A stretch of DNA of 64,000 nucleotides from Bradyrhizobium sp. Ec3.3. GTDB taxonomy: Bacteria > Pseudomonadota > Alphaproteobacteria > Rhizobiales > Xanthobacteraceae. The notes under the pieces were generated by a model. It saw nothing but the letters and a program-made list of their open reading frames with translations, was not told the origin of the DNA and did not search any database. Location: contig NZ_AXAS01000041.1 of NCBI RefSeq assembly GCF_000472925.1, positions 1 through 64,000 on the forward strand, given 5' to 3'. The position numbers and the translations under genes were made by a program. This document shows positions 25,844-34,545 of this stretch, one piece after another (position 1 is the first letter of the stretch; the number at the start of each line of letters is the position of its first letter).

Positions 25844-27193
25844 TCACTGATTGACACTACGCAAGACGTTGTCGACGGCCGTGCCGAGCTTGTCGACAAT
25901 CAGGTCGATCTCGCCCGCCGAGGCGATGTAGGGCGGCGCCAGCAACACATGGTCGCCGCGGACGCCATCCACGGTGCCGCCGCCGGGATAGCAGCCGAGC
26001 CCCTCGGCGAAGGTGGCGGCCTTGATCTTCTGATGCAGCTTGAGCGCCGGATCGAACGAGGTGCGCGTCGCGCGATCGGCGACGAGCTCGATCGCCCAGA
26101 ACAGGCCGCGGCCCCTGATATCGCCGACATGGCGGTGATTGCCAAAGCGCTCGGTCAGCCGCTGCTCGAGCTGACGTCCGCGCTCCCTGACCTGGTCGAG
26201 CAGGGCGTCCTCGCGGATCACCTCCTGCACGGCGAGTGCCGCGGCGCAGGCGAGGGGATGGGCGAGATAAGTGTGGCCGTGCTGAAACGCACCGCTTCCG
26301 GCGCGGATCGTGTCGACGATCTTGCCGCTTGCGAGCATCGCGCCGATCGGCTGATAGCCGCCGCCAAGACCCTTGGCGATCGCCTGGATGTCGGGCGCGA
26401 TGCCTTCCTGCTGCCAGGCATGCGTGGTGCCGGTGCGGCCCATGCCGCACATGACTTCGTCGAGGATGAGCAGCGCGCCATGGCGGTTGCAGATCTCGCG
26501 CACCGCCTTGAAGTAGCCATCCGGCGCAGTGACGGCACCGGCGGTGGCGCCGACGACCGGCTCGGCAAGGAAGGCTGCGACGGTGTCGGGACCGAGCCGC
26601 TGGAACTCGGCTTCGAGCTCGGCGGCCAGCCGTGCCACGAACGCTGCATCGGACTCGTTGTCGTGCTTCTCGTGATAGGCAAAGGCCGGCGTCACATGGC
26701 TGAAGGCGCCGGACAGCAGCGGCGCATAGGGTTCGCGGCGCCAGGCGTTGCCGCCGGCGGCGAGTGCGCCGAGCGTGTTGCCGTGATAGCTCTGGCGCCG
26801 CGCGATGAAGTGTTGCCGTTGCGGCTCGCCGCGCTCGATGAAGTATTGCCGCGCGAGCTTGATGCTGGCTTCGATCGCTTCCGATCCGCCGCTGACGAAA
26901 TAGGCGTAGGCGAGCCCGCCGGGCTCATGGCCGACCAGCGTCTCGGCCAGCCGCTCCGCCGCCTCGGAAGAGAAGAACGCGGTGTGCGCATAGGCCAGTG
27001 TCGAGGCCTGCTTCGCCAGCGCCGCGATCACGCGCGGATGCTGATGGCCGAGGCAGGAGACCGCGGCGCCTCCGGAGGCGTCGATCACGCGCCGTCCGTC
27101 CTCGGCGAAGAGGTAAACGCCTTCGCCGCCGATTGCCTTCGGCGGCGTCTCGCGCAAGGAACGGTGCAGCACGTGGCTCGTGCGGGTGCCCAT
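25844..27193 (-). CDS. class III PLP-dependent aminotransferase
   Basis: 449 residues, fold type I. SGGSEAIEASIKLARQY (PLP phosphate), DEVMCGMGRTG with Asp245, and AIAKGLGGGY with the Schiff-base Lys274. The subgroup includes omega-amino acid, 2,2-dialkylglycine and beta-alanine:pyruvate aminotransferases. Lies between aapJ and the RpiR regulator on the same strand with short gaps, so it probably degrades an amino compound imported by the Aap system. Confidence 0.88.
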   Translation of the reverse strand: MGTRTSHVLHRSLRETPPKAIGGEGVYLFAEDGRRVIDASGGAAVSCLGHQHPRVIAALAKQASTLAYAHTAFFSSEAAERLAETLVGHEPGGLAYAYFVSGGSEAIEASIKLARQYFIERGEPQRQHFIARRQSYHGNTLGALAAGGNAWRREPYAPLLSGAFSHVTPAFAYHEKHDNESDAAFVARLAAELEAEFQRLGPDTVAAFLAEPVVGATAGAVTAPDGYFKAVREICNRHGALLILDEVMCGMGRTGTTHAWQQEGIAPDIQAIAKGLGGGYQPIGAMLASGKIVDTIRAGSGAFQHGHTYLAHPLACAAALAVQEVIREDALLDQVRERGRQLEQRLTERFGNHRHVGDIRGRGLFWAIELVADRATRTSFDPALKLHQKIKAATFAEGLGCYPGGGTVDGVRGDHVLLAPPYIASAGEIDLIVDKLGTAVDNVLRSVNQ

Positions 27194-27196
27194 GGC

Positions 27197-28069
27197 TCAA
27201 CCTTTCTCTGATACGTAGATGGAGGTAGCGGTCAATCGCGCCTCGGTGTCCTGGAGGCGCTTCTTCGCAGCCGCGCCGCCGAGCGAGAACGTCACCGCGG
27301 CGAGCGACTGCGCGATCGCGATCGCGCCGGTGAGGCTCGGGAAGAATCCGGGCGAAGACGCAGCTTCAAACAGCAGCACATGGTCCGCGCCTTCGGCCAT
27401 CGGCGCGGCAACGCTGTCCGCGATCGAGATCAGCGTCGCGCCGGCGCGATAGGCGGCTTGCGCCACCCGGACGCTTGCGCCCGTGTAGGGCGTGAAGCCG
27501 ATCACGACGACCGCTTCGCCGGCACGGAAGGCGCCGATGTCGAGATCGTCAGGGCCGGAGCCGCCGACGATCTGCACCTCACCCGCGCGGAACAGCCGCA
27601 GCTCATAGTTCAGGAGCTCCGCAACACTGCGGCAGCTTCGGAAGCCGGCAATCCAGATGCGCTTGGCGTCGTGCAATGCCTTTGCGGCATCGGCCACGGA
27701 GGAGGCCGAGATCCGCGGCAGGCCCAAAGCTTCCGCTTCGAGCTTGTCGCTGATCAGCGCGACGTCGGAATTCGGACCGTGGCGGCGCCCTTTGGCGCGG
27801 CCCGAGAAGGGCGAGGTCTGCGACGGCCGTCGCGCTTCGGTCAGCGCCGCGCGCAACGCGTCCCAGCCGGAATAGCCGATCGCCTTGGCAAGCCGCGTGA
27901 ACGCGGCAGGGTCGGCGCCCGCTTCGGCCGCGAGATCGCGCATCGAGCGGGTGGTGGCGTCGTAGTCATTGGCCGCGACAAAACGTCCGACCTCCTGCAG
28001 CCGCATCGGGAGCGATGGCAGTGCGCTGCAGAGTTCGCTCAGGGGTGAGGATTTCGCTGGCTCGGCCAT
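27197..28069 (-). CDS. RpiR/MurR-family transcriptional regulator (HTH plus SIS)
   Basis: 290 residues. N-terminal HTH_6 (ATTRSMRDLAAEAGADPAAF, RLAKAIGYSGWDALR) and a C-terminal SIS domain (RIWIAGFRSCRSVAELLNYE, VVIGFTPYTGASVRVAQAA) that normally binds phosphorylated sugars. Start at 28069: codons upstream would run through the operator. Beside aminotransferase and aap genes it likely controls amino-compound use; the effector is unknown. Confidence 0.87.
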   Translation of the reverse strand: MAEPAKSSPLSELCSALPSLPMRLQEVGRFVAANDYDATTRSMRDLAAEAGADPAAFTRLAKAIGYSGWDALRAALTEARRPSQTSPFSGRAKGRRHGPNSDVALISDKLEAEALGLPRISASSVADAAKALHDAKRIWIAGFRSCRSVAELLNYELRLFRAGEVQIVGGSGPDDLDIGAFRAGEAVVVIGFTPYTGASVRVAQAAYRAGATLISIADSVAAPMAEGADHVLLFEAASSPGFFPSLTGAIAIAQSLAAVTFSLGGAAAKKRLQDTEARLTATSIYVSEKG

Positions 28070-28077
28070 GAAACATT

Positions 28078-28106
28078 TGTTGCATATATCGCCGATTGGT
28101 GCAACA
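28078..28106. promoter_or_regulatory. inverted repeat between rpiR-like gene and aapQ
   Basis: Perfect TGTTGCA-N15-TGCAACA (28078-28084 and 28100-28106), half-sites 22 bp apart centre to centre, starting 9 bases upstream of the regulator's ATG. It sits where it can control both divergent units and is a good candidate RpiR operator. Confidence 0.65.
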
Positions 28107-28176
28107 GTTGATGCGCGCCAACGAGGCGCATGGCCGGAAATCGCTGCTTTCAAAGCGCTTTGAGGATTTTTGTGCT

Positions 28177-29364
28177 GTGACGACCGATAGCCCCAGACCA
28201 CCGCCGCGCCGGACATTCTCGCTCGCGCTGGGAGGCCCGCAGCTCAAGGGCCTGCTATGGCAGATCCTCGTCGTCGGCATTGCCCTCGCCATCATCGCCT
28301 TCCTCTGGTCCAACACCGTTCACAATCTCTCGGCGCGCCGCATCTCCACCGGCTTTGCGTTCCTCGGCCGCGAGGCCGGCATGCCGATCGCCGACAGCCT
28401 GCTCGCCTACAGCCCGAAGGACACCTACTTCTGGGCGTTCGTCGTCGGTGTCGCCAACACCTTGCGCGTCGCCGTCATCGGCATCGTGCTCGCGACGATC
28501 CTGGGAACGCTGATTGGCATCTCGCGCCTATCGGCCAACTGGCTGCTGTCGCGGCTCGCTGCCGTCTATGTCGAAGTGCTGCGCGACATCCCGCTGCTGT
28601 TGCAGCTCCTGTTCTGGTACGTGCTGATGCAGGCGCTACCGGCCGCGCGCGCTGCATGGCGGCCGATCGAGGGTGTCTTCCTGTCCAATCGCGGTCTGAT
28701 TCTGCCGTCGATCCCGATCGGCGAGGGGCAGCTTTGGGTACTCGGCACCGCCCTTGCCGGCGCGGTCGTGTTTTACGTCATAAGGCGGGCTCTGATCGCG
28801 CAGCAGATGCTCGACGGCAGGCCTCGGCCGGCCTGGCCTTTTGCGCTCGGCCTCATCGTCGCGCTGCCGGCGCTGTTGTCGTGGCAGCTCGGTGTGCGCT
28901 GGACCATCGCCTGGCCCGAGCTGCGCGGCTTCAACTTCGTCGGCGGGTTGACGCTCGCGCCGGAATATTTTGCGCTGCTGATCGCGCTCGTGACCTACAC
29001 TTCGGCCTTCATCGCCGAGATCGTGCGCAGCGGCATTCAGTCGGTGTCGCGGGGACAGTGGGACGCCGCCAACGCGCTCGGCCTGCGCCGCAGCTTCATG
29101 CTGCGGCAGATCATCCTGCCGCAGGCGCTGCGCGTCATCGTGCCGCCGATGACGAGCCAGTATCTCAACCTCACCAAGAACTCCTCGCTCGCGGTTGCGA
29201 TCGGCTACCAGGACGTGGTCTCGATCGCCAACACCACGCTGAACCAGACCGGGCAGGCGATCGAGGCGATTGCGCTGATCATGGCGGTGTTCCTGACCAT
29301 CAGCCTGTCGATCAGCTTCTTCATGAACTGGTACAACGCGCGCATCGCGCTGGTGGAGCGCTGA
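28177..29364 (+). CDS. aapQ: general amino-acid ABC permease AapQ
   Basis: 395 residues from a GTG at 28177 (GAGGA ten bases upstream), matching AapQ's usual size of about 400; longer in-frame versions would overlap the operator. Multiple membrane spans; TFWAFVVG-like entry into the HisM-type domain (FVVGVANTLRVAVIGIVLAT) and the EAA loop AANALGLRRSFMLRQIILPQ that contacts the ATPase. Forms a heterodimer with AapM. Confidence 0.9.
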   Translation: MTTDSPRPPPRRTFSLALGGPQLKGLLWQILVVGIALAIIAFLWSNTVHNLSARRISTGFAFLGREAGMPIADSLLAYSPKDTYFWAFVVGVANTLRVAVIGIVLATILGTLIGISRLSANWLLSRLAAVYVEVLRDIPLLLQLLFWYVLMQALPAARAAWRPIEGVFLSNRGLILPSIPIGEGQLWVLGTALAGAVVFYVIRRALIAQQMLDGRPRPAWPFALGLIVALPALLSWQLGVRWTIAWPELRGFNFVGGLTLAPEYFALLIALVTYTSAFIAEIVRSGIQSVSRGQWDAANALGLRRSFMLRQIILPQALRVIVPPMTSQYLNLTKNSSLAVAIGYQDVVSIANTTLNQTGQAIEAIALIMAVFLTISLSISFFMNWYNARIALVER

Positions 29365-29366
29365 CG

Positions 29367-30467
29367 ATGACGGCGATCACTGACGTTCCGCGCACTGTCC
29401 GCCGGCCGCAATCCGGCAACCGCGTGCTGCGCTGGGTGCGCGCCAACCTGTTCTCCTCAATCCCGAATGTGATCATCACGCTCGTGCTCTTCGCAGTGCT
29501 CGCCAAGGGCGTGATCAGCTTCGTGCAATGGGGCATTGCGAACGCGGTCTGGCTGACGCCTCCGAATGACTCCAGTGCTTGCCGCGCGGCGCGCGGCGTC
29601 GGCGCCTGCTGGGCCGTCATCCCCGAAAAGTACCGCTTCATCCTGTTCGGCACCTATCCGTTCGACGAGCAGTGGCGGCCGGCGCTCGCGGTCCTGCTCT
29701 TCATCGCGCTGTTCTACGTCTCGACCCGCCGCGCGTGGTGGCGGCGCGAGCTCGTCTATGTCTGGATCGCCGCGCTCGCGCTAATCAGCGTGTTGATGTG
29801 GGGCGGCGTCTTCGGGCTGTCCTTCGTCTCGCAGGACCGCTGGGGCGGATTGCCGGTGACGCTGATCCTGGCGACCTTTGGCCTCGCCTTCGGCTTCCCG
29901 CTCGGTATCCTGGTGGCGCTCGGCCGACGCTCCAAATTGCCGGCGATCCGCTCGCTCTGCGTGCTCTATGTCGAACTGATCCGCGGCGTGCCGCTGGTGA
30001 GCCTCTTGTTCATGGCAAGCGTGATGTTTCCGCTATTCATGCCCGGCGGCTTCAACATCGACAAGCTGCTCCGCGCGCAGATCGCAATCATCCTGTTCGC
30101 CGGCGCCTATCTTGCCGAAGTGATCCGCGGCGGTCTCCAGGCCGTGCCGCGCGGGCAATATGAGGCCGCCGACGCGCTCGGGCTATCCTACTGGCGCAAG
30201 CAGCGGCTGATCATCCTGCCGCAGGCCATCCGCCACGTCATCCCGCCGCTGGTCAATACCTTCATCGCCTTCTTCAAGGACACCAGCCTCGTCCTGATCA
30301 TCGGCATCTTCGACCTGCTGACGACAGCCAAGACCGCAATCATCGATCCCGCCTGGCAGCAGTTTTCGGTCGAGGTCTACATCTTCATCGCCGCGATCTA
30401 TTTCGCCTTCTGCTTCGCGATGTCGCGCTATAGCCGAAGCCTCGAGGCGCAGACGACGGGACGATGA
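29367..30467 (+). CDS. aapM: general amino-acid ABC permease AapM
   Basis: 366 residues, starting two bases after aapQ ends. Several membrane segments; the EAA loop is EAADALGLSYWRKQRLIILP. Pairs with AapQ in the inner membrane. The expected next gene, the ATPase aapP, is absent; a PHB depolymerase follows instead. Confidence 0.92.
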   Translation: MTAITDVPRTVRRPQSGNRVLRWVRANLFSSIPNVIITLVLFAVLAKGVISFVQWGIANAVWLTPPNDSSACRAARGVGACWAVIPEKYRFILFGTYPFDEQWRPALAVLLFIALFYVSTRRAWWRRELVYVWIAALALISVLMWGGVFGLSFVSQDRWGGLPVTLILATFGLAFGFPLGILVALGRRSKLPAIRSLCVLYVELIRGVPLVSLLFMASVMFPLFMPGGFNIDKLLRAQIAIILFAGAYLAEVIRGGLQAVPRGQYEAADALGLSYWRKQRLIILPQAIRHVIPPLVNTFIAFFKDTSLVLIIGIFDLLTTAKTAIIDPAWQQFSVEVYIFIAAIYFAFCFAMSRYSRSLEAQTTGR

Positions 30468-30497
30468 CGTTGGTCGCAACCTGCCGAAAGTTTGCGC

Positions 30498-30527
30498 TTG
30501 CGTAGATTGCTGATCTAAAGTTGTAAT
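30498..30527 (+). promoter_or_regulatory. weak candidate promoter of the PHB depolymerase
   Basis: TTGCGT (30498-30503), spacer 18, TGTAAT (30522-30527), about 40 bases upstream of the chosen start. Based on the boxes only. Confidence 0.3.
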
Positions 30528-30565
30528 ACCAGAGATTGAGCTACAGTCGATTTGGCGAGGCCGTC

Positions 30566-31996
30566 ATGCGCGTGGCCGTTTCGCAACAATACATCGTCAC
30601 TTTGATCGTCGCCGCCGTCATCGGCGTGTCGCCGCTTGCTGCCGAGCCCGCGGGGTTGCGCAGCTATCAGGCCCCGATCGGTGAGAGTTCGATTTCAGGG
30701 ATTTCGTCAGGCGCATTCATGGCTGTGCAGTTCGGCACGGCCTGGTCGTCGGTCATCAAGGGCGTCGGCGTGGTTGCGGGCGGCCCTTATTGGTGCGCCA
30801 AGGCGGACGCGTTCGATGCCGTCACAGGGTACTGGGGGCCGATCTGGCGGGCCACGGGTGCCTGCATGAAAGGGCCCGCGACGGATCTGCATACGAGCGA
30901 TTTCACGGCAAAGGCCGATGCGAAGGCAGCGGCGGGCGAGATCGATCCGCTCAGCAATGTGAAGAGGCAGAAGATCTATCTCTTTCACGGCTACAATGAC
31001 GCGGTCGTCGACAAGGCGGCGACCGACGCGACCGCCGATTTCTATCGGCACTATATGGGTGATGCCAATCGCGGCAACCTGTTCTACCAGACCGCGCTAG
31101 GCGCGGGCCACTCGTTCGTCGTGACCAGACAGGACGCTCCTGGTCTCAACGACTGCAAGGGCAACGCCGAGCCCTATATCGACCAATGCGGCTACGATCA
31201 GGCTGGCATCATCCTGCAGCACATCTACGGCCGCTTGAATCGGCCCAATCCCGCGCAGCTTGCGGGCTCGGTGAAGAGCTTTGATCAATCCGTCTATACC
31301 GGGCCGGATGTGCCCGACGCGCTGAGCATGGGCGACACCGGTTACGTGTTCGTGCCTCAGGATTGCGAGCAGGGCGCCCCGTGTCGCGTCCACGTCGCGC
31401 TCCACGGATGTAAGCAGGATGTCGGCGACATCGGCCGCCGGTTCGTCGACGAGGCCGGCTACAATGCGTGGGCCGATACCAATCACCTGATCGTCCTCTA
31501 TCCGCAGACGAAGGCCAGCCCATATCTGCCAGGCAATCCGCAGGCGTGCTGGGATTGGTGGAGCTATGTCGACCATGAAGACAGCTACGTGACGAAGTCC
31601 GGATCGCAGATCAGGGCGATCAAAGCCATGCTGGACGCACTCACGGCGGGCAGCCCGGCGTCGGACGACGCGACCGCGTCATCCCTGTCCGCACCTCAGT
31701 GGGTCACGGCGATCGATGCGTCGGACACCGGCATCGACCTCGCTTGGTTGCCGGTGGACGGCGTGACTGCCTATCGGGTTTGGCGTGCGGGGACCGATGG
31801 TGCGTTCCAGAGGATTGGCGAGGTGACGGGCGCGAGCTTTGCAGATTCCGGCCTTACACCGCAGACGACATACCGCTGGCGCGTCTCCGCCGTTCGGAAC
31901 GGAACGGAAGGGCCTGCCTCCGAGGACGCGATCGGCACAACGCAGTCGCCGCCTCCTCGCTGCAACGATCCCGGCTCCTGCCCGATCGCCAAATAG
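30566..31996 (+). CDS. secreted PHB depolymerase with C-terminal fibronectin III domain
   Basis: 476 residues. Signal peptide (residues about 1-26, IVTLIVAAVIGVSPLAA). Esterase-depolymerase domain with lipase box GISSG (nucleophile Ser47), the ALHGC oxyanion motif and DWWSYVDHED near the C-terminal end of the domain. Residues about 375-465 form a fibronectin type III module (APQWVTAIDASDTGIDLAWL, TTYRWRVSAVRNG), a linker/binding module seen in extracellular depolymerases. It would cleave external polyester. Start at 30566 has GCGAGG upstream. Confidence 0.86.
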   Translation: MRVAVSQQYIVTLIVAAVIGVSPLAAEPAGLRSYQAPIGESSISGISSGAFMAVQFGTAWSSVIKGVGVVAGGPYWCAKADAFDAVTGYWGPIWRATGACMKGPATDLHTSDFTAKADAKAAAGEIDPLSNVKRQKIYLFHGYNDAVVDKAATDATADFYRHYMGDANRGNLFYQTALGAGHSFVVTRQDAPGLNDCKGNAEPYIDQCGYDQAGIILQHIYGRLNRPNPAQLAGSVKSFDQSVYTGPDVPDALSMGDTGYVFVPQDCEQGAPCRVHVALHGCKQDVGDIGRRFVDEAGYNAWADTNHLIVLYPQTKASPYLPGNPQACWDWWSYVDHEDSYVTKSGSQIRAIKAMLDALTAGSPASDDATASSLSAPQWVTAIDASDTGIDLAWLPVDGVTAYRVWRAGTDGAFQRIGEVTGASFADSGLTPQTTYRWRVSAVRNGTEGPASEDAIGTTQSPPPRCNDPGSCPIAK

Positions 31997-32031
31997 CCAG
32001 GCAGCACCGCGTCGACCCGCGAAACGAGGCT

Positions 32032-33453
32032 TTACTTCTTTACCCTCGGATCGATCGGCGTCGTCCCACGCACGCCCAGAATATCCTCCAGCACCTTCGC
32101 ACCCGCGATCACCTCGGCATCGCCGCGGGGAGTGGCAACCACCTGCACGCCGACCGGCAGTCCGGATGCGGTGAAGCCGCAGGGCAGCGACAGGGACGGG
32201 CAGCAGGCGAGCGTGATGGCGGAGACGATGCCGAGCCACTCGATGTAATTGTCGAACCGCTTGCCGTCGCATTCGGCGACATAGCGGTTCTCGATCGGGA
32301 ACGGCGGTACGATCGTCGTGGGCGTGAGCAGGAGGTCGTAGGTTTTGAAGAACTCAACCGCACGCGCCGTCATCGCAAGGCGTTGCGCCTCCGCGCGCGC
32401 GATCTCGTCGACCGTGAGTCTGAGCCCTTCCTCGATGTTCCAGATCACTTCGGGCTTCAACAGATCGCGCTTTTCGCGCAGGAGCCTGGCCTTGCTCATG
32501 GCGAAGTCGAGCGCACGCAGCACGTGGAAGCATTCAAGCGCCTCGCGCCAGTCCGGGTGCGCCTCTTCCACGATTACGTCGGCTTCCGCAAAGTGCTCCG
32601 CCGCCTTACGCGTGATCGCCTTGACCTCGGGGTCGACGGGCGTGATGCCGAGGTCGGGCGAATAGGCGATGCGCTTCGGCTTCTTGCCCGAGCGGGCCGC
32701 GGAGAGGAACGAGGTCGCCGGCGCCGGCAGCGACAGCGGATCGGCCGCATATTCGCCGCTCATGGCGTCGAGCAGCAGCGCAAGGTCCTCGACGTTGCGC
32801 GCCATCGGCCCCTGCTGGCCGAGATTGCGGTCGACGCCGGCCGCGGGCGTATGCGCGACGCGGCCGATGCTTGGCCGCATGCCGACGATGCCGCAAAAGC
32901 TCGCCGGGCTGCGCAGGCTGCCGCCCATATCGGAGCCGTGCGCGAGCCAAGCCGTGCCGGTCGCAAGTGCCACCGCCGCGCCGCCGGATGAGCCGGCCGC
33001 CGACTTCGACGTGTCCCAGGGATTGAGTGTCGCGCCGAACACCTCGTTGAACGTGTTGGCGCCGGCGCCGAATTCCGGCGTGTTGGATTTTGCGTAGACG
33101 ACCGCGCCATTGCCTTCGAGATGTTCGACCAGAAGGTCCGATCGCACAGGGATGTTGTCCTTGAAGATCGGCGAGCCCTGCGTGTTCAGCACGCCGGCAA
33201 CGTCGGTCAGATCCTTGATCGGCACCGGCAGGCCGGCGAGCAGCCCGCGCTCGGCGATCGGCTTCTGCATCAGTGCGGTGGCGCTTTTCCGCGCGCGATC
33301 GAAGCACAGAATCGGCAGCGCATTGACCTTGCCGTCGACCTCCGCGATGCGCTTCTCCAGCGCGTCGAGAAGATCAAGTGGCGTGACGTCGCCCGAACGC
33401 AGTTTGTCGACCACGGCGCAGGCAGTTTCGCGGATCAGGTCTTGGGCTGACAA
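32032..33453 (-). CDS. amidase-signature family amidase
   Basis: 473 residues with the complete Ser-cisSer-Lys triad: Lys80 in PVPIKD, Ser155 in AAGSSGGAA and Ser179 in GSDMGGSLRSP. No signal peptide. Hydrolyses a carboxamide; AtzF/GatA-like specificity cannot be told apart by eye. Stands between the secreted depolymerase and an SDR, with a family A repeat at its 5' side. Confidence 0.9.
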   Translation of the reverse strand: MSAQDLIRETACAVVDKLRSGDVTPLDLLDALEKRIAEVDGKVNALPILCFDRARKSATALMQKPIAERGLLAGLPVPIKDLTDVAGVLNTQGSPIFKDNIPVRSDLLVEHLEGNGAVVYAKSNTPEFGAGANTFNEVFGATLNPWDTSKSAAGSSGGAAVALATGTAWLAHGSDMGGSLRSPASFCGIVGMRPSIGRVAHTPAAGVDRNLGQQGPMARNVEDLALLLDAMSGEYAADPLSLPAPATSFLSAARSGKKPKRIAYSPDLGITPVDPEVKAITRKAAEHFAEADVIVEEAHPDWREALECFHVLRALDFAMSKARLLREKRDLLKPEVIWNIEEGLRLTVDEIARAEAQRLAMTARAVEFFKTYDLLLTPTTIVPPFPIENRYVAECDGKRFDNYIEWLGIVSAITLACCPSLSLPCGFTASGLPVGVQVVATPRGDAEVIAGAKVLEDILGVRGTTPIDPRVKK

Positions 33454-33482
33454 TTAGGATTCTCCTGTTGTTACCAAGTGCG

Positions 33483-33571
33483 CCGTCATTGCGAGGAGCG
33501 AAGCGACGAAGCAATCCAGACTTTCACCGTGGAGACATTTCTGGATAGCTTCGCTTCGCTCGCAATGACGG
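33483..33571. repeat. palindromic repeat, family A
   Basis: Second copy of the GTCATTGCGAGGAGCGAAGC element, between the amidase start and the SDR end. The core differs from the 4505 copy (TTTCACCGTGGAGACATTT) while the outer arms are conserved. Confidence 0.9.
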
Positions 33572-33577
33572 GAAAAC

Positions 33578-34354
33578 TCAACCCCAACCCGCGCTGATCC
33601 CGCCATCCACCGTATAAATGACGCCCGACGTATAACCGGAACGGTCCGAGGCCAGGAACGCGATCAGATCGCCGATCTCGCGCGCATGCGCGGGCCGGCC
33701 GAGCGGCAGGCTTTTCTGGAATTCCTTGTAACGGTTCTCGTCGCCAAACTGGTGCTTTGCGCGGGTCTTGAGCAGCGTGACGTGGCGGTCGGTCCCGACC
33801 GGGCCGGGATTGATGCCGACCACGCGGATGTTGTCGGCGAGGCTCTTGCCCCCGAGCGCACGTGTGAAGGCCATCAGCGCCGCATTGCCGGCGCTGCCGC
33901 AGATGTAGTTGGCGTCGAATTTCTCGCCGGCCGCGCCGATGTCGTTGACGATCACGCCGCCGCCGCGCGTCTTCATCTGGGCGTAGATCATGCGCGTGAG
34001 ATTGATGTAGCCGAACACTTTCAATTCCCAGGCGTGACGCCAGGTCGCTTCGTCGATCTTGTCGATGGAGCCGCCGGGAATGTCGCCGGCATTGTTGACG
34101 AGGATGTCGATCCCGGCGGCTTCCTTGGCGAGCCGCGCGACGTCTTCAGCTTTGCGCAAGTCAACGACGCTCGTCGCCGCATCGATCTGATGCGCCGAGC
34201 GCAAACGGTCAGCCAGCGTCTTGAGGTGGTCGCCGCTGCGGGCGGCGAGCAGGAGGTGGCAGCCTTCCTCGGCGAACGCCTCGGCAGCGGCCGCGCCGAT
34301 GCCTTTGGACGCGCCGGTGATCAGGACGCGCTTGCCACGCAGATGCAGGTCCAT
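33578..34354 (-). CDS. atypical short-chain dehydrogenase/reductase
   Basis: 258 residues. The NAD(P) site is normal (VLITGASKGIGAAAAEAF, NNAG at the usual place). The catalytic part is not: the usual Ser segment reads VNDIGAAGEKF with no Ser, and the YxxxK motif reads YICGS, so Lys is missing while Tyr is kept. Asn of the tetrad region is not clear either. It may bind a cofactor without normal SDR chemistry. Start at 34354 at the family-typical MDLHLRGKR. Divergent from the tartrate/malate dehydrogenase. Confidence 0.82.
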   Translation of the reverse strand: MDLHLRGKRVLITGASKGIGAAAAEAFAEEGCHLLLAARSGDHLKTLADRLRSAHQIDAATSVVDLRKAEDVARLAKEAAGIDILVNNAGDIPGGSIDKIDEATWRHAWELKVFGYINLTRMIYAQMKTRGGGVIVNDIGAAGEKFDANYICGSAGNAALMAFTRALGGKSLADNIRVVGINPGPVGTDRHVTLLKTRAKHQFGDENRYKEFQKSLPLGRPAHAREIGDLIAFLASDRSGYTSGVIYTVDGGISAGWG

Positions 34355-34545
34355 GTGGATTCTCGCTGACGTCGGGGAACAGGATGAAATCAGTAGGCGG
34401 TCGCCCGTGCCATGGTCAACATTGCAGTGCAGCGTTGCGCTGCTGGCGAGTTTGGTCCATTGCAGGCCTATCAACCAGGGCTCATGGTCGGCCCGGCCAG
34501 ATCAAGCCAGGACAATTTCCAAAGAAAGCTTCCAGGACAACCAGA

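Noticed and set aside
28257..29366. Long in-frame extension upstream of aapM
   Set aside because: It would run through all of aapQ in another frame; aapM starts with its family-typical N-terminus at 29367.
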